Positions 23,214 to 32,143 of a DNA stretch of 39,246 bases are shown here, in pieces. Made by a program: the position numbers and the translations under genes. Under the pieces are notes generated by a model, which had not been told where the DNA came from, did no database searches, and was given only the letters and a program-made list of their open reading frames with translations. Source of the DNA: Pseudomonadota bacterium (GTDB taxonomy: Bacteria; Myxococcota_A; UBA9042; GCA-2863065); assembly GCA_005776585.1 (NCBI GenBank), contig SXOX01000171.1, forward strand, positions 1 through 39,246. The letters run 5' to 3'. Each line of letters opens with the position of its first letter. Positions within the stretch are counted from its first letter, which is position 1.

Positions 23214-24817
23214 GAGGCGTCGAGCAGCTCCTTGAGCGCGTCGGCACGGACACCGAAGTTGAGACCCGTCGCGTCGTAGGCGACCTCGGTGTTGCTGCCC
23301 CCCGTCACGGGATCGGCCACGTTGACCGAGCGCGCGGAGAGCCCGCCGTTGTTGACGGCCACCACATCGCCTTTGGCGTTGAAGATCGGCGAGCCGGAGG
23401 TGCCCTTACTCGTGAGCGCCGAGTGCCACACCATGCGGGTCGTGGTCGTGGTCCCGGGCTGATTCTGGAAGTTGGTCAGCCGGGAGATGACGGCCGCGCG
23501 AAAGTCCGCCGCGGGCGCCTGCTCGTTCATGACCTTCCCTGGAAAACCGATGGTGTAGATGGCCTGACCCGGCGCCAAAGCGTACAGCGTCTCTGACGGC
23601 GCGAGCGCGGGCACGGCGGGCATGGTGTCCCCGCGCAGGTCGATCTCGACGATGGCCACGTCCGTCGAGAACGCGCTGCCCTTGTAGTCGGCGTGGCCCT
23701 TCCAGCGCTTGATGGGGTAGGTCTTCTCCGGGCTGCGGTTCATGCGCGCCACGAGCCACAGCCCCTTGTCGTTCATGTCGGTCATGGCGCGGGCGCAGTG
23801 GGCGTTGGTCGCCAGTACGCCACGCGCGTGCGCCGCAAACGCCGTGCAGAAGCCGAACATCGACTTCGTATCGGGCCGCACCGCGATGAGCATGAACAGG
23901 CTCTTCTCGTACTTCTTGGCGATGACCTCAGACGCCTGCTCCTTCTGCTCAAGCGCCTTGAGCGCCTCCTCTTGCTTCTTGAGCTGTGCTTCGTACTCCG
24001 TCTTGGTCTTCTCCAACGCCTTGGTTTGCTCTTCGAGCTTCTTCTTGGCGTCGCCCTCGGCCTTCTCGTACTCGACGCGCAGGTCGAGGAGCTTGGACGA
24101 GGTGCCCGCGAGGTTGTCGCGCGTGGTCTTGAGCGAGCCCTGCGCCTCCGTGAGCTTCTCCTTGGTCTTGTCGAGGTCGGCCTCGAGCTGCTCGGCCTTC
24201 TGTCCCAGCTCCTCCTTGGTGGCCTCCTGCTCGCGCCGGAGGGTGTCCTTCTCGTCTTCGGCGTAGCGCCAATAGAAGTAAAAGCCCACGCCGCTGCCCA
24301 CCAGCAGCGTGGCCATGATGCCAATCATCCACTTGAGCGGCGCGGCCGACTTCTTGGCCGTCTCGACCATCATGGCCTGATAGACCGCCGTGCGGGCACC
24401 GGGTGCTGCCGCTGGGGGTGGGGGCTCGGGTAAGGGGAGGGAGCCCACGTCGACGAAGCTCGTATTGGGGACCTCGGCACCGTCGTCGAGGTCCAGGCGC
24501 ACGCTCAGCACGGGCCCGCCCTTGCCGAGCTCGACGTTCATGCCGTCGGCCAGCGCGACGCTGCCGGCCACACGGGTCTCCGCGCCTCCATGGACGACGA
24601 AGGTGCCGTTGGTCGAGCCGAGGTCGTTGAGCACGAAGCGGCCGCCGACGACGCGGATGTCCGCGTGGCGCCCCGAGGACTTGGAGTCCTTCTCCGGATC
24701 GAAGGCGATTGTATTGTCCGGACGGCGCCCCATCGTCACAGGACAGTCGGCTTCGACGACTTCGAAGCGCGCGCCGGCACGGGCACCACGCAGGCAGGTG
24801 AGGACGAGCTTGGCCAT
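23207..24817 (-). CDS. FHA domain, transmembrane, coiled-coil, trypsin-like protease fusion
   Basis: The 536-residue protein joins four parts. An N-terminal FHA domain (1-105) has GR at 30-31, SSGRH at 47-51 and LNDLGSTNGT. A proline-rich linker and one membrane helix (162-182) follow. Next is a long Glu/Lys/Ala coiled coil (186-305), then a chymotrypsin-fold protease (310-535) with the triad His340 (ATNAHC), Asp386 (STDVAIVEID) and Ser474 (GTSGSP). The FHA domain would be cytoplasmic and bind phosphothreonine; the protease would lie in the periplasm. This suggests coupling of intracellular kinase signalling to periplasmic proteolysis. The start is ATG 24817; extension upstream would run into the next gene. 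Confidence 0.9.
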   Translation of the reverse strand: MAKLVLTCLRGARAGARFEVVEADCPVTMGRRPDNTIAFDPEKDSKSSGRHADIRVVGGRFVLNDLGSTNGTFVVHGGAETRVAGSVALADGMNVELGKGGPVLSVRLDLDDGAEVPNTSFVDVGSLPLPEPPPPAAAPGARTAVYQAMMVETAKKSAAPLKWMIGIMATLLVGSGVGFYFYWRYAEDEKDTLRREQEATKEELGQKAEQLEADLDKTKEKLTEAQGSLKTTRDNLAGTSSKLLDLRVEYEKAEGDAKKKLEEQTKALEKTKTEYEAQLKKQEEALKALEQKEQASEVIAKKYEKSLFMLIAVRPDTKSMFGFCTAFAAHARGVLATNAHCARAMTDMNDKGLWLVARMNRSPEKTYPIKRWKGHADYKGSAFSTDVAIVEIDLRGDTMPAVPALAPSETLYALAPGQAIYTIGFPGKVMNEQAPAADFRAAVISRLTNFQNQPGTTTTTRMVWHSALTSKGTSGSPIFNAKGDVVAVNNGGLSARSVNVADPVTGGSNTEVAYDATGLNFGVRADALKELLDASW

Positions 24818-24854
24818 AGCCGCGGAGGATAGCACTCTCGCAGACGGGCGAAAG

Positions 24855-27197
24855 TCAGGGCGCGAGCAGCTCCGCCGCCTTGGCGTCCTCCAGAGGCGAC
24901 GGCAGGACGCTATAGAGCGCGCCGCCAACGGCCACCTCGGGGGAGACGCCGCGACGCGCAGACCAGGTAAAGGACACCGAGACGCGCCCGTCGAGCACGA
25001 TGAAGAGGCGGTCGAGGCGCTGGCCCAAGGCACGCACCTTCGGCTCGAGCGCCGCGGCGGCTGCGACGTGTTCACGCGCAGTCTTCCGGTCGTCATTGGC
25101 GAGGCGCAGGAATGCGGCCCAGCGACGCGCGTCGTAGCGCAGCGCGGGTGCCACCTCGTCGTCGGCGGCCTGACGCTCGAAGAGGTCGAGCGCGTCGTCC
25201 GGTCGGTTCATCTGCGCGAACGCTGCCGCGGTCAGGTGGCGGACCGCCGGGTGCTGCCGGTGATGATCGCCAAGATCTTCGAGACACGCGATGAGCTGTG
25301 CGCCGTCCCGCAGGACCGCCAGAGCGAAGGCGCGGTGGGTGCCGAGCTGCACGGCCGCGTCCGAGAAGCGCTCGCCGCGGTCGGTGAGCACCCGCACGCC
25401 CTCGCGCATGAGCGCGACCGTGCGCTTGGCGTAGTCGGTGCGCTCGTCCGCGGGCAGGTCGAGCACGCGCTGGTTGCGCACGGCCCCGATGAGCGAATAG
25501 ACGGCACCCACGGGCACGCAGCCACCATCGGGGCACAGTGCGCTCGTCTTGCCCGCCGCGCGCTCCTCGCGCCACGCCGCGAGGCGTCCTCGCAGGGCGT
25601 CGGCGCCACGGAGCGCCACCGCCAGCGCGGTCTCGCGGCCGTCGGTGCGGCCCGCCACGAAGTGCGCGAAGGCGACCAACCACTCCGCGGCGTTGCGCTC
25701 ATCGGCGCCCACGCCGTCGGTGAGGGCCTTGGAGACGGACTCCAGCCGATCGAAGACCTTCTCGCCCTCGACGAAGACCTGGTGCACGAGCTCAAGGCGG
25801 CGCAGGTCGAGGCGCGCGCCGAAGTCGGCCTGGAGGCCCACGATCGCGGTCTTGGCGAGCGGCAGGACCAGCTCGCGCACGGCGGGATCGGTCAGCCCGC
25901 GATGGGACTCGAGGGCGCGCGCGACGGCGGCGTCCGCGAGCGTCGCAGTGACGACTTTGGCCACGGCCTGCCCGAAGCGCGCGGTGAACGGGTCGACGCT
26001 GGCGTACAGCGCGAAGTCGCGCTCCAGCGCGGTCGCGAGCTGGCGCGCCTCGGTCGGCTCGCCGCGCAGCGCCGCTTGGATGGCCGCGTGCAGGCGCACG
26101 ACCGCACGCGCACCCACGATGGACGGGTCCTGCGGTTCGAGCGTGGCGACCTCGGGCGCCTTCAGAAGCCGTGCGGCGGTCTCGAGCTGGCCCGCCTCGA
26201 GCAGCTCCAACAGCCCCAACAGGCGCACATCGCCGCTCTTGGGGTGCGCCTCCTCCGCCGCGCGGGCCGCCGACGCGAGCGCCTTGGCTCCGGGCAGGTG
26301 CAGCGCGAGCATGGCCCGCAGCCGGCGCGCCTCGGCGAGGGCCGACGGCTTGGCTGCGACCTCCGCGTCGGCGGCCTCGAGCGCCTCGATGCGCGCGCGA
26401 CGGTCGATGACGGCGTCAATGCGCTCGAAGAGCTCTCCGTGCGCCTTCTGGAACGCCGCGAGCGCGTCTTTGGGTGCGACGCCGACCAGCACTTTGCCGG
26501 CGAGCGCCTCCAGCTGCACGTCGGGATCGGCCTCGGCGACCTCCGTGAGCCGCAGGGAGTGGACCATCAGCGCGGGGAGCTCCACGCGGCGGTCATGAAA
26601 GCGCACGCGGTAGCGCCGAACCAGGACGTCGCCGGGGTGCTTCTTGAGCCACGCGTCGCTCTGCGCCAGGAAGCGGTCGGCGGCCCACGGGACGAGCTTC
26701 TTCGACGCCGCGAGGTGCGCGCGGGCCTCGACGCGGGCCTCCGGCGACATGCGCTCGATGACGGGCGAGACGAGCGCCTCGTGGGCGCGTGCCGTGAACA
26801 CGGCCGTCGCGAGGGCGTCGAGGTGGAAGTAGGCCTCACAGAGCGCCGGAGCGACGCGCTCGCGAAACGTCGGGTCGTCGAGCGCCGTGGCGTGCTCGAG
26901 GGCGAGCGTGGCCAGCACGAAGTCGTCGAACACCGCGATGTGAAACGGGTCTGCCGGCAACAGCCGGCCGTCGCGGTAGTCTGCGAAGACGCGCTCGGAG
27001 AACTCGACGGCCTTGGAAGCGCTCAGCGTGGCCGGAAGACGACCCCGCAGCGCGGTGGCCACTGGCCCCAGCGCCTGCTCGGTGGGGAGCGGGCCCGCGG
27101 CAACGGTCCTTCTCGGAATGGCCATGGTTCCTCCCAAGACGCAGGCGATGACGACGAGGGCGTTTCTAGGGTTTCTAGGGTTCGAACATTGAGACAT
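24855..27197 (-). CDS. Large exported helical-repeat (TPR-like) protein
   Basis: From ATG 27197 the product has 780 residues; the start overlaps the YciO stop by 23 bp. A hydrophobic stretch (ALVVIACVLGGTMAI, ~13-27) followed by AAGPL looks like a signal peptide. ATG 27125, with GGAGG ahead, would lose it. The rest is almost wholly helical, rich in Ala, Leu, Glu and Arg, in TPR-like pairs (AAAFAQMNRPDDALDLFERQA near residue 660), with a small CPDGGC segment near 560. No catalytic motif is visible. It is a likely envelope scaffold. It sits 37 bp upstream of the FHA-trypsin gene and is probably cotranscribed with it. Confidence 0.75.
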   Translation of the reverse strand: MSQCSNPRNPRNALVVIACVLGGTMAIPRRTVAAGPLPTEQALGPVATALRGRLPATLSASKAVEFSERVFADYRDGRLLPADPFHIAVFDDFVLATLALEHATALDDPTFRERVAPALCEAYFHLDALATAVFTARAHEALVSPVIERMSPEARVEARAHLAASKKLVPWAADRFLAQSDAWLKKHPGDVLVRRYRVRFHDRRVELPALMVHSLRLTEVAEADPDVQLEALAGKVLVGVAPKDALAAFQKAHGELFERIDAVIDRRARIEALEAADAEVAAKPSALAEARRLRAMLALHLPGAKALASAARAAEEAHPKSGDVRLLGLLELLEAGQLETAARLLKAPEVATLEPQDPSIVGARAVVRLHAAIQAALRGEPTEARQLATALERDFALYASVDPFTARFGQAVAKVVTATLADAAVARALESHRGLTDPAVRELVLPLAKTAIVGLQADFGARLDLRRLELVHQVFVEGEKVFDRLESVSKALTDGVGADERNAAEWLVAFAHFVAGRTDGRETALAVALRGADALRGRLAAWREERAAGKTSALCPDGGCVPVGAVYSLIGAVRNQRVLDLPADERTDYAKRTVALMREGVRVLTDRGERFSDAAVQLGTHRAFALAVLRDGAQLIACLEDLGDHHRQHPAVRHLTAAAFAQMNRPDDALDLFERQAADDEVAPALRYDARRWAAFLRLANDDRKTAREHVAAAAALEPKVRALGQRLDRLFIVLDGRVSVSFTWSARRGVSPEVAVGGALYSVLPSPLEDAKAAELLAP
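27163..27180. repeat. 9-bp tandem duplication at the YciO stop
   Basis: The unit tttctaggg occurs twice (27163-27171, 27172-27180). It contains the TAG stop of the YciO-like gene and encodes an Arg-Asn-Pro duplication near the N-terminus of the overlapping downstream gene. Confidence 0.85.
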
Positions 27198-27792
27198 CAC
27201 CCTTGCCCTTTCGGAGGACCACCGGCTCGTCCTCCGACAGATCGACGACAGTCGAGGGATCGGCCAGGCGCTCGCCGGCATCGACGACGAAATCGAGCTG
27301 AGACTTGTAGGCGTCCTCGATCTCCGCCGGGTTGTTCCACGGCGAGTCGTCGGGCATCCGGACGCTCGTGCAGAGTAGCGGCCGCTCGAGGTCCTCGAGC
27401 AGCGCCTCGCAGACGGTGTCCTTCGGGATGCGGACCCCGACCGTACGGCGCTTGCGCAGCATGAGCCGCGGGATGAGGCTCGAGGCGGGCAGGATGAACG
27501 TGTACGGCCCCGGAAGACAGCGACGCACCGTGCGATAGAGGCTGGTTGGAAAGCCGCGCGTGTAGGTCGCGACCATCTGGAAGTCGCGGCACAGGATGGA
27601 GAGCGGCTTGCGCGGGTCCAGGTCCTTGAGGGCGTAGAGGCGCTCGATGGCGGTCTTGCTGCCGATGTCACACACGAAGGCGTAGACCGTGTCGGTCGGG
27701 ATGACGCCGAGGCCGCCCCGCTGGATGGAGCGCAGCACGGGGTCGAGACGCCACACGTCGGGGTTGAACGGATCGATCTGGACGTACAGCAC
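27175..27792 (-). CDS. YciO/YrdC/Sua5 family protein
   Basis: The 205-residue protein has the YrdC-type start GGLGVIPTDTVYAFVCD, the KxR/K-type loop LKDLDPRKPLSILCRD and PGPYTFILPAS with VGVRIPKD. These belong to the Sua5/YrdC fold, which makes threonylcarbamoyl-AMP for tRNA t6A. The sequence resembles the YciO branch (FVCDIGSK, LLCTSVRMPDD), whose role is less certain. It overlaps the next gene by 23 bp. Confidence 0.85.
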   Translation of the reverse strand: MLYVQIDPFNPDVWRLDPVLRSIQRGGLGVIPTDTVYAFVCDIGSKTAIERLYALKDLDPRKPLSILCRDFQMVATYTRGFPTSLYRTVRRCLPGPYTFILPASSLIPRLMLRKRRTVGVRIPKDTVCEALLEDLERPLLCTSVRMPDDSPWNNPAEIEDAYKSQLDFVVDAGERLADPSTVVDLSEDEPVVLRKGKGDVSMFEP

Positions 27793-27808
27793 GGCGCGGC
27801 CTAGCGGT

Positions 27809-28204
27809 TCACGGCACGACGGTGGCGTCCGCGGGGAGCGGCGGGTTCAGCCACAGGGTCACTGGGTTACTGGCGGTCCCGCCCGAGAGGACGATGACGG
27901 TCGCAGGGCCCGCGGCGAGGGCCGGGGCGATGAAGTCGACGCGGTCGTCCGCGCGATACCGGATGACCACGGGCTGGCCGTCAACCAGCACCTGGTCGGT
28001 CTGCGGCGTCGCGAGGCCCGCGTCTGCGCTGGCAGGCGTCGCCGAGGCGAGACCGTGGCCGAGGAGGTGCACGAGCTCGCCGGCGCGCGCGGAGGTCGGT
28101 GAGACGGTGCCAATCCACACCGGGCGCAGCGTGTCCTGGTCACACGCGGCGAGCCAGAGCAGCGCGGCGAGCACGAGGAGACGGTGACGGGGTGGCAGAC
28201 GCAC
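27809..28204 (-). CDS. Small lipoprotein with IPT/TIG domain
   Basis: The 131-residue protein starts with GTG and has a signal peptide ending LAAC (near residue 21). The mature part is a single IPT/TIG-type Ig domain: IGTVSPTSARAGELVHLLG, VLVDGQPVVIRYRADDRVDF and ATVIVLSGGTASNPVTL. Such domains mediate adhesion or assembly at the cell surface. It lies 16 bp upstream of the YciO gene in the same direction. Confidence 0.82.
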   Translation of the reverse strand: MRLPPRHRLLVLAALLWLAACDQDTLRPVWIGTVSPTSARAGELVHLLGHGLASATPASADAGLATPQTDQVLVDGQPVVIRYRADDRVDFIAPALAAGPATVIVLSGGTASNPVTLWLNPPLPADATVVP

Positions 28205-28242
28205 GGGCGGATGCTGGCACGGCGGACCCCTCGTTGCAACGG

Positions 28243-28255
28243 CCGAGGACCTCGG
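28243..28255. repeat. 13-bp palindrome in a divergent gap
   Basis: CCGAGG A CCTCGG is a perfect palindrome between the divergent lipoprotein genes at 28204 (-) and 28272 (+). It could be a regulator site; it is short and GC-rich, so chance is possible. Confidence 0.35.
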
Positions 28256-28271
28256 ACACCATGCGCGCGCC

Positions 28272-28628
28272 GTGGCGGTCGCAACCTCCGAGTCCCGTGG
28301 TGCCGTGCTGTTGGCGTGGGCTCTCGTCGGCTGTGGCGCGCCCGAGGCGGAGTGCGTCGAGGCCTGCGCGCGACCCTACGCCATCGTGCTGGCCGAGGCC
28401 GCGCGCCTGGAGGCAGCGTGGCGTGCGCTGCCGGAGCCGCTCGCGGCGGGGCTCCCCTCGGAGCTCGGGGCGTGGCGCGACGAGGTCGCGACGGCGCGCG
28501 AGGCGTATGTCACTGGCTGCGTGCCGGCCTGTCGTGCCGCGGGCAATGAAGCAGCGGTCAAGGCGGCGCGAGAGTGTCGCCGAACCGCTGGCAACCTCGG
28601 GGAGTGGAAGCGATGCGCCGAGCGCTAG
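28272..28628 (+). CDS. Small cysteine-containing lipoprotein
   Basis: The 118-residue protein starts with GTG and its signal peptide ends ALVGC (near residue 21). The mature part is helical with four further cysteines in a C-x3-C ... C-x3-C arrangement (AECVEACARPY, VTGCVPACRAAG), like a helical hairpin closed by two disulfides. Another cysteine pair lies near the end. It overlaps the SGNH-like gene by 16 bp, indicating one transcript. The function is unknown. Confidence 0.7.
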   Translation: MAVATSESRGAVLLAWALVGCGAPEAECVEACARPYAIVLAEAARLEAAWRALPEPLAAGLPSELGAWRDEVATAREAYVTGCVPACRAAGNEAAVKAARECRRTAGNLGEWKRCAER

Positions 28629-29521
28629 GAGTCGTCATTCTGGTCACCTGGGCCACGGTCGCCATGGCCGCGCCGCCCGGGACGTGGCGCTATCGCAAAC
28701 CGGAGAAGAAGGTGAAGGTCGCCGTCATCGCCGGTTCGATTGGCGCGTGGCCGAGTGGCAGCTTCTCGGACTTCATCGGTGGCGCGTGTCCGGCGATCGA
28801 GGTGAAGAACCTCTCCGAGGTCGGGCTTGGGGCCGTGGACCTCAAGCTGAAGTACAAGCGCGAGGTCATCGACAATCGGGGCCTGAGGCTCAGTGACAAG
28901 GGCGTCGAGCACTGGCTGCTCGCGAGCGGCGGGCTCAACAGCATCGGCAACGCGGAGCTGACGATTCAGCACACGGCGGATCTCTTTGCGCTGGCGCACG
29001 GGCGGGGCGTCAAGGTCGTGGCGTTGTCGGTGACGCCATGGGGTGGCGACAAGGACCGGCGGTGGCAGGGGCTGCGCGCCCTGGAGACCTTCGACAAGAC
29101 GCGCCGGGTGGTGGATTTCGTACTCGGGCGGCTCTCGCGAGCCGAAGCGCTCGGCAAGAGCGGTGCGCCGGCCTGGACCGCGGCCGAGCTTCCGGACGTC
29201 GGGGTGAACCTGTTCGATGCGCCCGCGCTGCGCCAGACCGACGCCAAGACGCGCGATGTCGCGTTGCTGCGCAAGGCGCTGGGCCAGAAGAAGGCGATGG
29301 CGACGCGACACGCGGACCTCGACGCCGCCGCTCGGCGCGCCGCGGAGGTGCCGCGTTGGTTCTTGAAGCGCGAGCTCCGGAGCTTCGACCCTATCCACCC
29401 GAACACGGAGGGCCATCGGGCCATCGCCACCATCGCTTGTCCGTCGCTGCCGAAGTCCTGGCAATGCGACTGCGCGGTCATCCCCAGGCTCGTCTGGAAG
29501 GGGCACATCGAGCGCCCGTGA
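28613..29521 (+). CDS. Exported SGNH-like hydrolase
   Basis: The start is ATG 28613 with GGAG upstream; the product has 302 residues and a signal peptide ending VAMAAPP. VAVIAGSIGAW holds the likely nucleophilic serine in a GxS(I) variant of the GDS motif. FDPIHPNTEGHRAIA is the D-x-x-H-P-N block of the catalytic Asp/His. A Gly-Gly-Leu-Asn (block III-like) occurs near residue 105. It is probably an esterase or acyl/sugar hydrolase in the periplasm; the substrate is unknown. The stop overlaps the methyltransferase start (GTGA). Confidence 0.75.
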   Translation: MRRALGVVILVTWATVAMAAPPGTWRYRKPEKKVKVAVIAGSIGAWPSGSFSDFIGGACPAIEVKNLSEVGLGAVDLKLKYKREVIDNRGLRLSDKGVEHWLLASGGLNSIGNAELTIQHTADLFALAHGRGVKVVALSVTPWGGDKDRRWQGLRALETFDKTRRVVDFVLGRLSRAEALGKSGAPAWTAAELPDVGVNLFDAPALRQTDAKTRDVALLRKALGQKKAMATRHADLDAAARRAAEVPRWFLKRELRSFDPIHPNTEGHRAIATIACPSLPKSWQCDCAVIPRLVWKGHIERP

Positions 29522-30600
29522 GCGTTGGTTCGACACACATCGTCCGCTTCACCGCGATGGGTCACGGCGCCGAGGCCGTAGGACGACTCGACGACGGCAA
29601 GGTCGTGCTCACCGCAGGCGTGGCGCCGGGCGATCGCTGCGAGGTCGCCATCGTCACCGAGCACGCGCGCTACGTTGAGGCCATCGTGGCCGCGGTGCTC
29701 GAGGCCGGGCCAGACCGTCGCGAGGCGCCCTGTCGACACGCGCGCTCGGGCGAGTGCGGCGGGTGCGCGTGGCAGCACCTGACCGAGGCGGCGCAGCGAC
29801 GGGAGAAGGAGTCGCTCGTACGCCGAGAGGTCGGACGGATCGCGCCGGAGGCGATCGTGCGGCCCATCGCGTCTGGCACGCAGGCGTTCGGCTACCGCCG
29901 GCGAGCCAAGCTGGGCCACCGTGGGCCAGTGCTCGGGTATCGGGCGCGGCAGACGCGGCGGGTCTTCGACGTCCTGGAGTGCCCGGTGCTCGACCCCCGC
30001 CTCGAGGCCGCGCTGCCCGAGATTCGCGCGGCGGTCACGGGGCGCCCCGACGGCAACTTGGACGTATTGGTGGACGCAGACGGCACCGTTCACGTCGACG
30101 GTCCCGCCACGGTCTTTGCTCAGCCGAACGCGGAGACCGAGGCCACGCTCGTCGCGTTGGTGCTGGAGGCCGTGCCACGGACGGCTCGTGCGGTCGTCGA
30201 GCTCTTCGCGGGTGCGGGCACCTTCACGCTGCCGCTCGCGAGCCGAGGCCATGCGCTCGTTACCTACGAGGTCGACCGGCAGGCCGTGCGTCGGCTCGAG
30301 GAGTTGGCGCTAGACGTCGACGCGCGGCGCGCCGATCTGCTCCGGGCGGGCGCGGCGCTGGACTTCGGACACCCCGACGCGCTCCTGCTGGACCCACCGC
30401 GCGACGGCGCGGCGCCCTGCCTGGACGCCATCGCGGCGAGTAGGGCGTCGGTCGTGGTGTACGTGAGCTGCGAGCCGATGACCCTCTGCCGCGACCTCCG
30501 CGGGCTGCGTGACCGGGGCTATCGGGTCGAGTGGGTCGCTCCGGTGGACGCGTTCCCGCAGACGCCGCACGTCGAGTGCGTCGCGCGGCTCAGCCGATAG
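29518..30600 (+). CDS. TrmA/RlmD-type RNA (uracil-5-)methyltransferase
   Basis: The 360-residue protein has an N-terminal TRAM-like part (MGHGAEAVGRLDDGKVVL) and a four-cysteine Fe-S site: Cys72, Cys80, Cys83 (SGECGGCAWQH) and a fourth in VLECPVL. A Rossmann SAM site (ELFAGAGTFTLPLA) follows, then DPPRDGA and the catalytic YVSCEP. This is the RumA/RlmD/TrmA family, which methylates C5 of uridine in rRNA or tRNA; which RNA cannot be told. The start is GTG 29518, overlapping the previous stop. Its 3' end overlaps the convergent gene by 11 bp. Confidence 0.92.
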   Translation: MSVGSTHIVRFTAMGHGAEAVGRLDDGKVVLTAGVAPGDRCEVAIVTEHARYVEAIVAAVLEAGPDRREAPCRHARSGECGGCAWQHLTEAAQRREKESLVRREVGRIAPEAIVRPIASGTQAFGYRRRAKLGHRGPVLGYRARQTRRVFDVLECPVLDPRLEAALPEIRAAVTGRPDGNLDVLVDADGTVHVDGPATVFAQPNAETEATLVALVLEAVPRTARAVVELFAGAGTFTLPLASRGHALVTYEVDRQAVRRLEELALDVDARRADLLRAGAALDFGHPDALLLDPPRDGAAPCLDAIAASRASVVVYVSCEPMTLCRDLRGLRDRGYRVEWVAPVDAFPQTPHVECVARLSR

Positions 30601-31927
30601 GGCGGCGACGCGCGCCGAGGGCGAGCAGGAGAGCCACGGCCGCGACCCAGCCGGCTCCACCCGGCGGTCCCGACTGGCAGCCGCCACCGGACGGTGCCTT
30701 GGTCGTGCCCGCGTCGCCGGTGATGGTCGCGTCGCCTCCGGGGCTGACATCGGTGCCCCCACTCTCGGCGCGACCCGGAGGCGGGCTCGCGTCGGCGCTC
30801 GTGCCTTGGCGGGAGGTGGCGGCGTCGAGCTGACCGCCGGCCGTGTCGCCCCACGAGAGGGGTGTCTCGGCACCCGTGGGCGGCGGATCGACGTCGGGCG
30901 GGGACAAGAGCTCCGAGGGCGGCGTCGCGGGCAGGGACTCGAGCGCAGCGATCAGCGTCTGCTGCTCCGCAACACAGAAGGCCAAGAGCGCCTTGCAGTC
31001 CTTGTTCTTCTCGGCGCAGGCGGCGTAGTCGGCGATCGCGGCGGTCGCGAGCTTCCGGGCCTGGGCGAAGTCACAGCGCGCGCCGCAGAGCTTCTGGCTC
31101 CATGCCTTGTAGTCGACGATCGGGGCGGGCTTCTGTCCTGGGAGCGCGGCATCCGGCATGGCCACGACGTCTTGGGCGGCGGTTCCGGCGTCGGCACCGG
31201 CGGGGACGCTCGCTTCGGCCTCACAGGTCGCGAGGGTCTCGCACAGCGCCGCGCACGTCGCGTCGGCAGGCAAAGCGGGGACGTCGATGAGGCACAGGCC
31301 CCACGGGTCGAATGACGGGCCCGGCGCGACATCGGCCGCGGACGAGCCGGCGTCCACCGAGCCTGGGGTTGAGCCGCCTCCGCCGTTGGGGTTGAGCTCG
31401 CAAACAGCGTACGCTCCGCAGTCGGGCGTGGTCTGACAACTCCCGGGCAACGGCACGCCGCACGCGCCGTAGACGCACTTCGTCCCGGCCGCGGGGCAGT
31501 CCGCGTGCGACGCGCAGGCCTTGGCGACACACATCTTGCTCGTCGGGTCGCAGAGCATGCCGTCGATGCATGCGGCGTCGGAGGTGCACCCGACCCACTC
31601 ACAGAAGCCGTCGTTGCAGGCATACTCGCCCGAGAAGCAGTCCTTCTGGGTCTTGCACGGCGGCCCGATGAATTGGCAATGGCCGTCCTTGCAGCCCTCG
31701 CCCTTCTCGAAGGTGCAGTCCGTCTTGACCTTGCAGGGCGGTCCCGCCCAGAGACACAGGCCGCCCTGGCACGAGTCGTTGGGGCCGCAGTCGGCGCTTG
31801 TCGTGCACTTGGGGAAGGGGGGGACGTCCTGGGCCGGCCCCGCGTCCTGTGGAGTGACGGCGTCGATCGATGTCGCGTGCGCCGAGAGCGCCACCAGTGA
31901 GAGACAGAAGGTCATCAGTGCTTTCAT
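30590..31927 (-). CDS. Cysteine-rich secreted protein with MYXO-CTERM-type C-terminus
   Basis: The 445-residue protein starts at ATG 31927 (GGAGG upstream) with a signal peptide ending LSAHAT. Residues ~40-190 hold about six repeats of a 30-35-residue disulfide module (TTSADCGPNDSCQGGLC and similar C..DC....C...C units). A less conserved region with more Cys follows. The end is a Gly/Asp/Ser-rich stretch, then GGGCQSGP, a hydrophobic segment WVAAVALLLALG and ARRRPIG. That Cys-hydrophobic-Arg tail is the MYXO-CTERM sorting signal, which targets proteins for surface attachment in Myxococcota. This is the best taxonomic marker in the window. Confidence 0.88.
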   Translation of the reverse strand: MKALMTFCLSLVALSAHATSIDAVTPQDAGPAQDVPPFPKCTTSADCGPNDSCQGGLCLWAGPPCKVKTDCTFEKGEGCKDGHCQFIGPPCKTQKDCFSGEYACNDGFCEWVGCTSDAACIDGMLCDPTSKMCVAKACASHADCPAAGTKCVYGACGVPLPGSCQTTPDCGAYAVCELNPNGGGGSTPGSVDAGSSAADVAPGPSFDPWGLCLIDVPALPADATCAALCETLATCEAEASVPAGADAGTAAQDVVAMPDAALPGQKPAPIVDYKAWSQKLCGARCDFAQARKLATAAIADYAACAEKNKDCKALLAFCVAEQQTLIAALESLPATPPSELLSPPDVDPPPTGAETPLSWGDTAGGQLDAATSRQGTSADASPPPGRAESGGTDVSPGGDATITGDAGTTKAPSGGGCQSGPPGGAGWVAAVALLLALGARRRPIG

Positions 31928-32143
31928 GCGAGGTCCTCCGAGGTCAACGCGGCGATCGTGCCGCGACGCAAGGACTTCCATGGCAAGCCTCGCGCCAACG
32001 CGCCAAACGCAGGACACAACGCCCATGCGCGGCGCACGGCCGACCCGGCATCGGCAGATTTGCCCCCGTGTGGGGAAATATTCACCAGCCCCCCGACGGG
32101 CACGGGACGTTGCTGTTTCGAGCGACCCCGGTACTGTGCCGCC
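31928..32143. other. 216-bp divergent intergenic region
   Basis: It separates the MYXO-CTERM gene from the hydrolase gene. GGAGG for the minus gene is present near 31937. Several TTG-type boxes exist, but no pair with good spacing for either gene, so I do not call a promoter. A short CCCC/GGGG hairpin occurs near 32059-32072. Confidence 0.5.

Noticed and set aside
27163-27180. Telomere-like or regulatory meaning of the repeated tttctaggg.
   Set aside because: Only two copies exist, inside overlapping coding ends; simple duplication explains it.
24390-27464. A 1024-residue + strand frame opposite the helical-repeat and FHA genes.
   Set aside because: Its composition is that of an antisense GC shadow; the minus-strand frames have FHA, trypsin and signal-peptide features.
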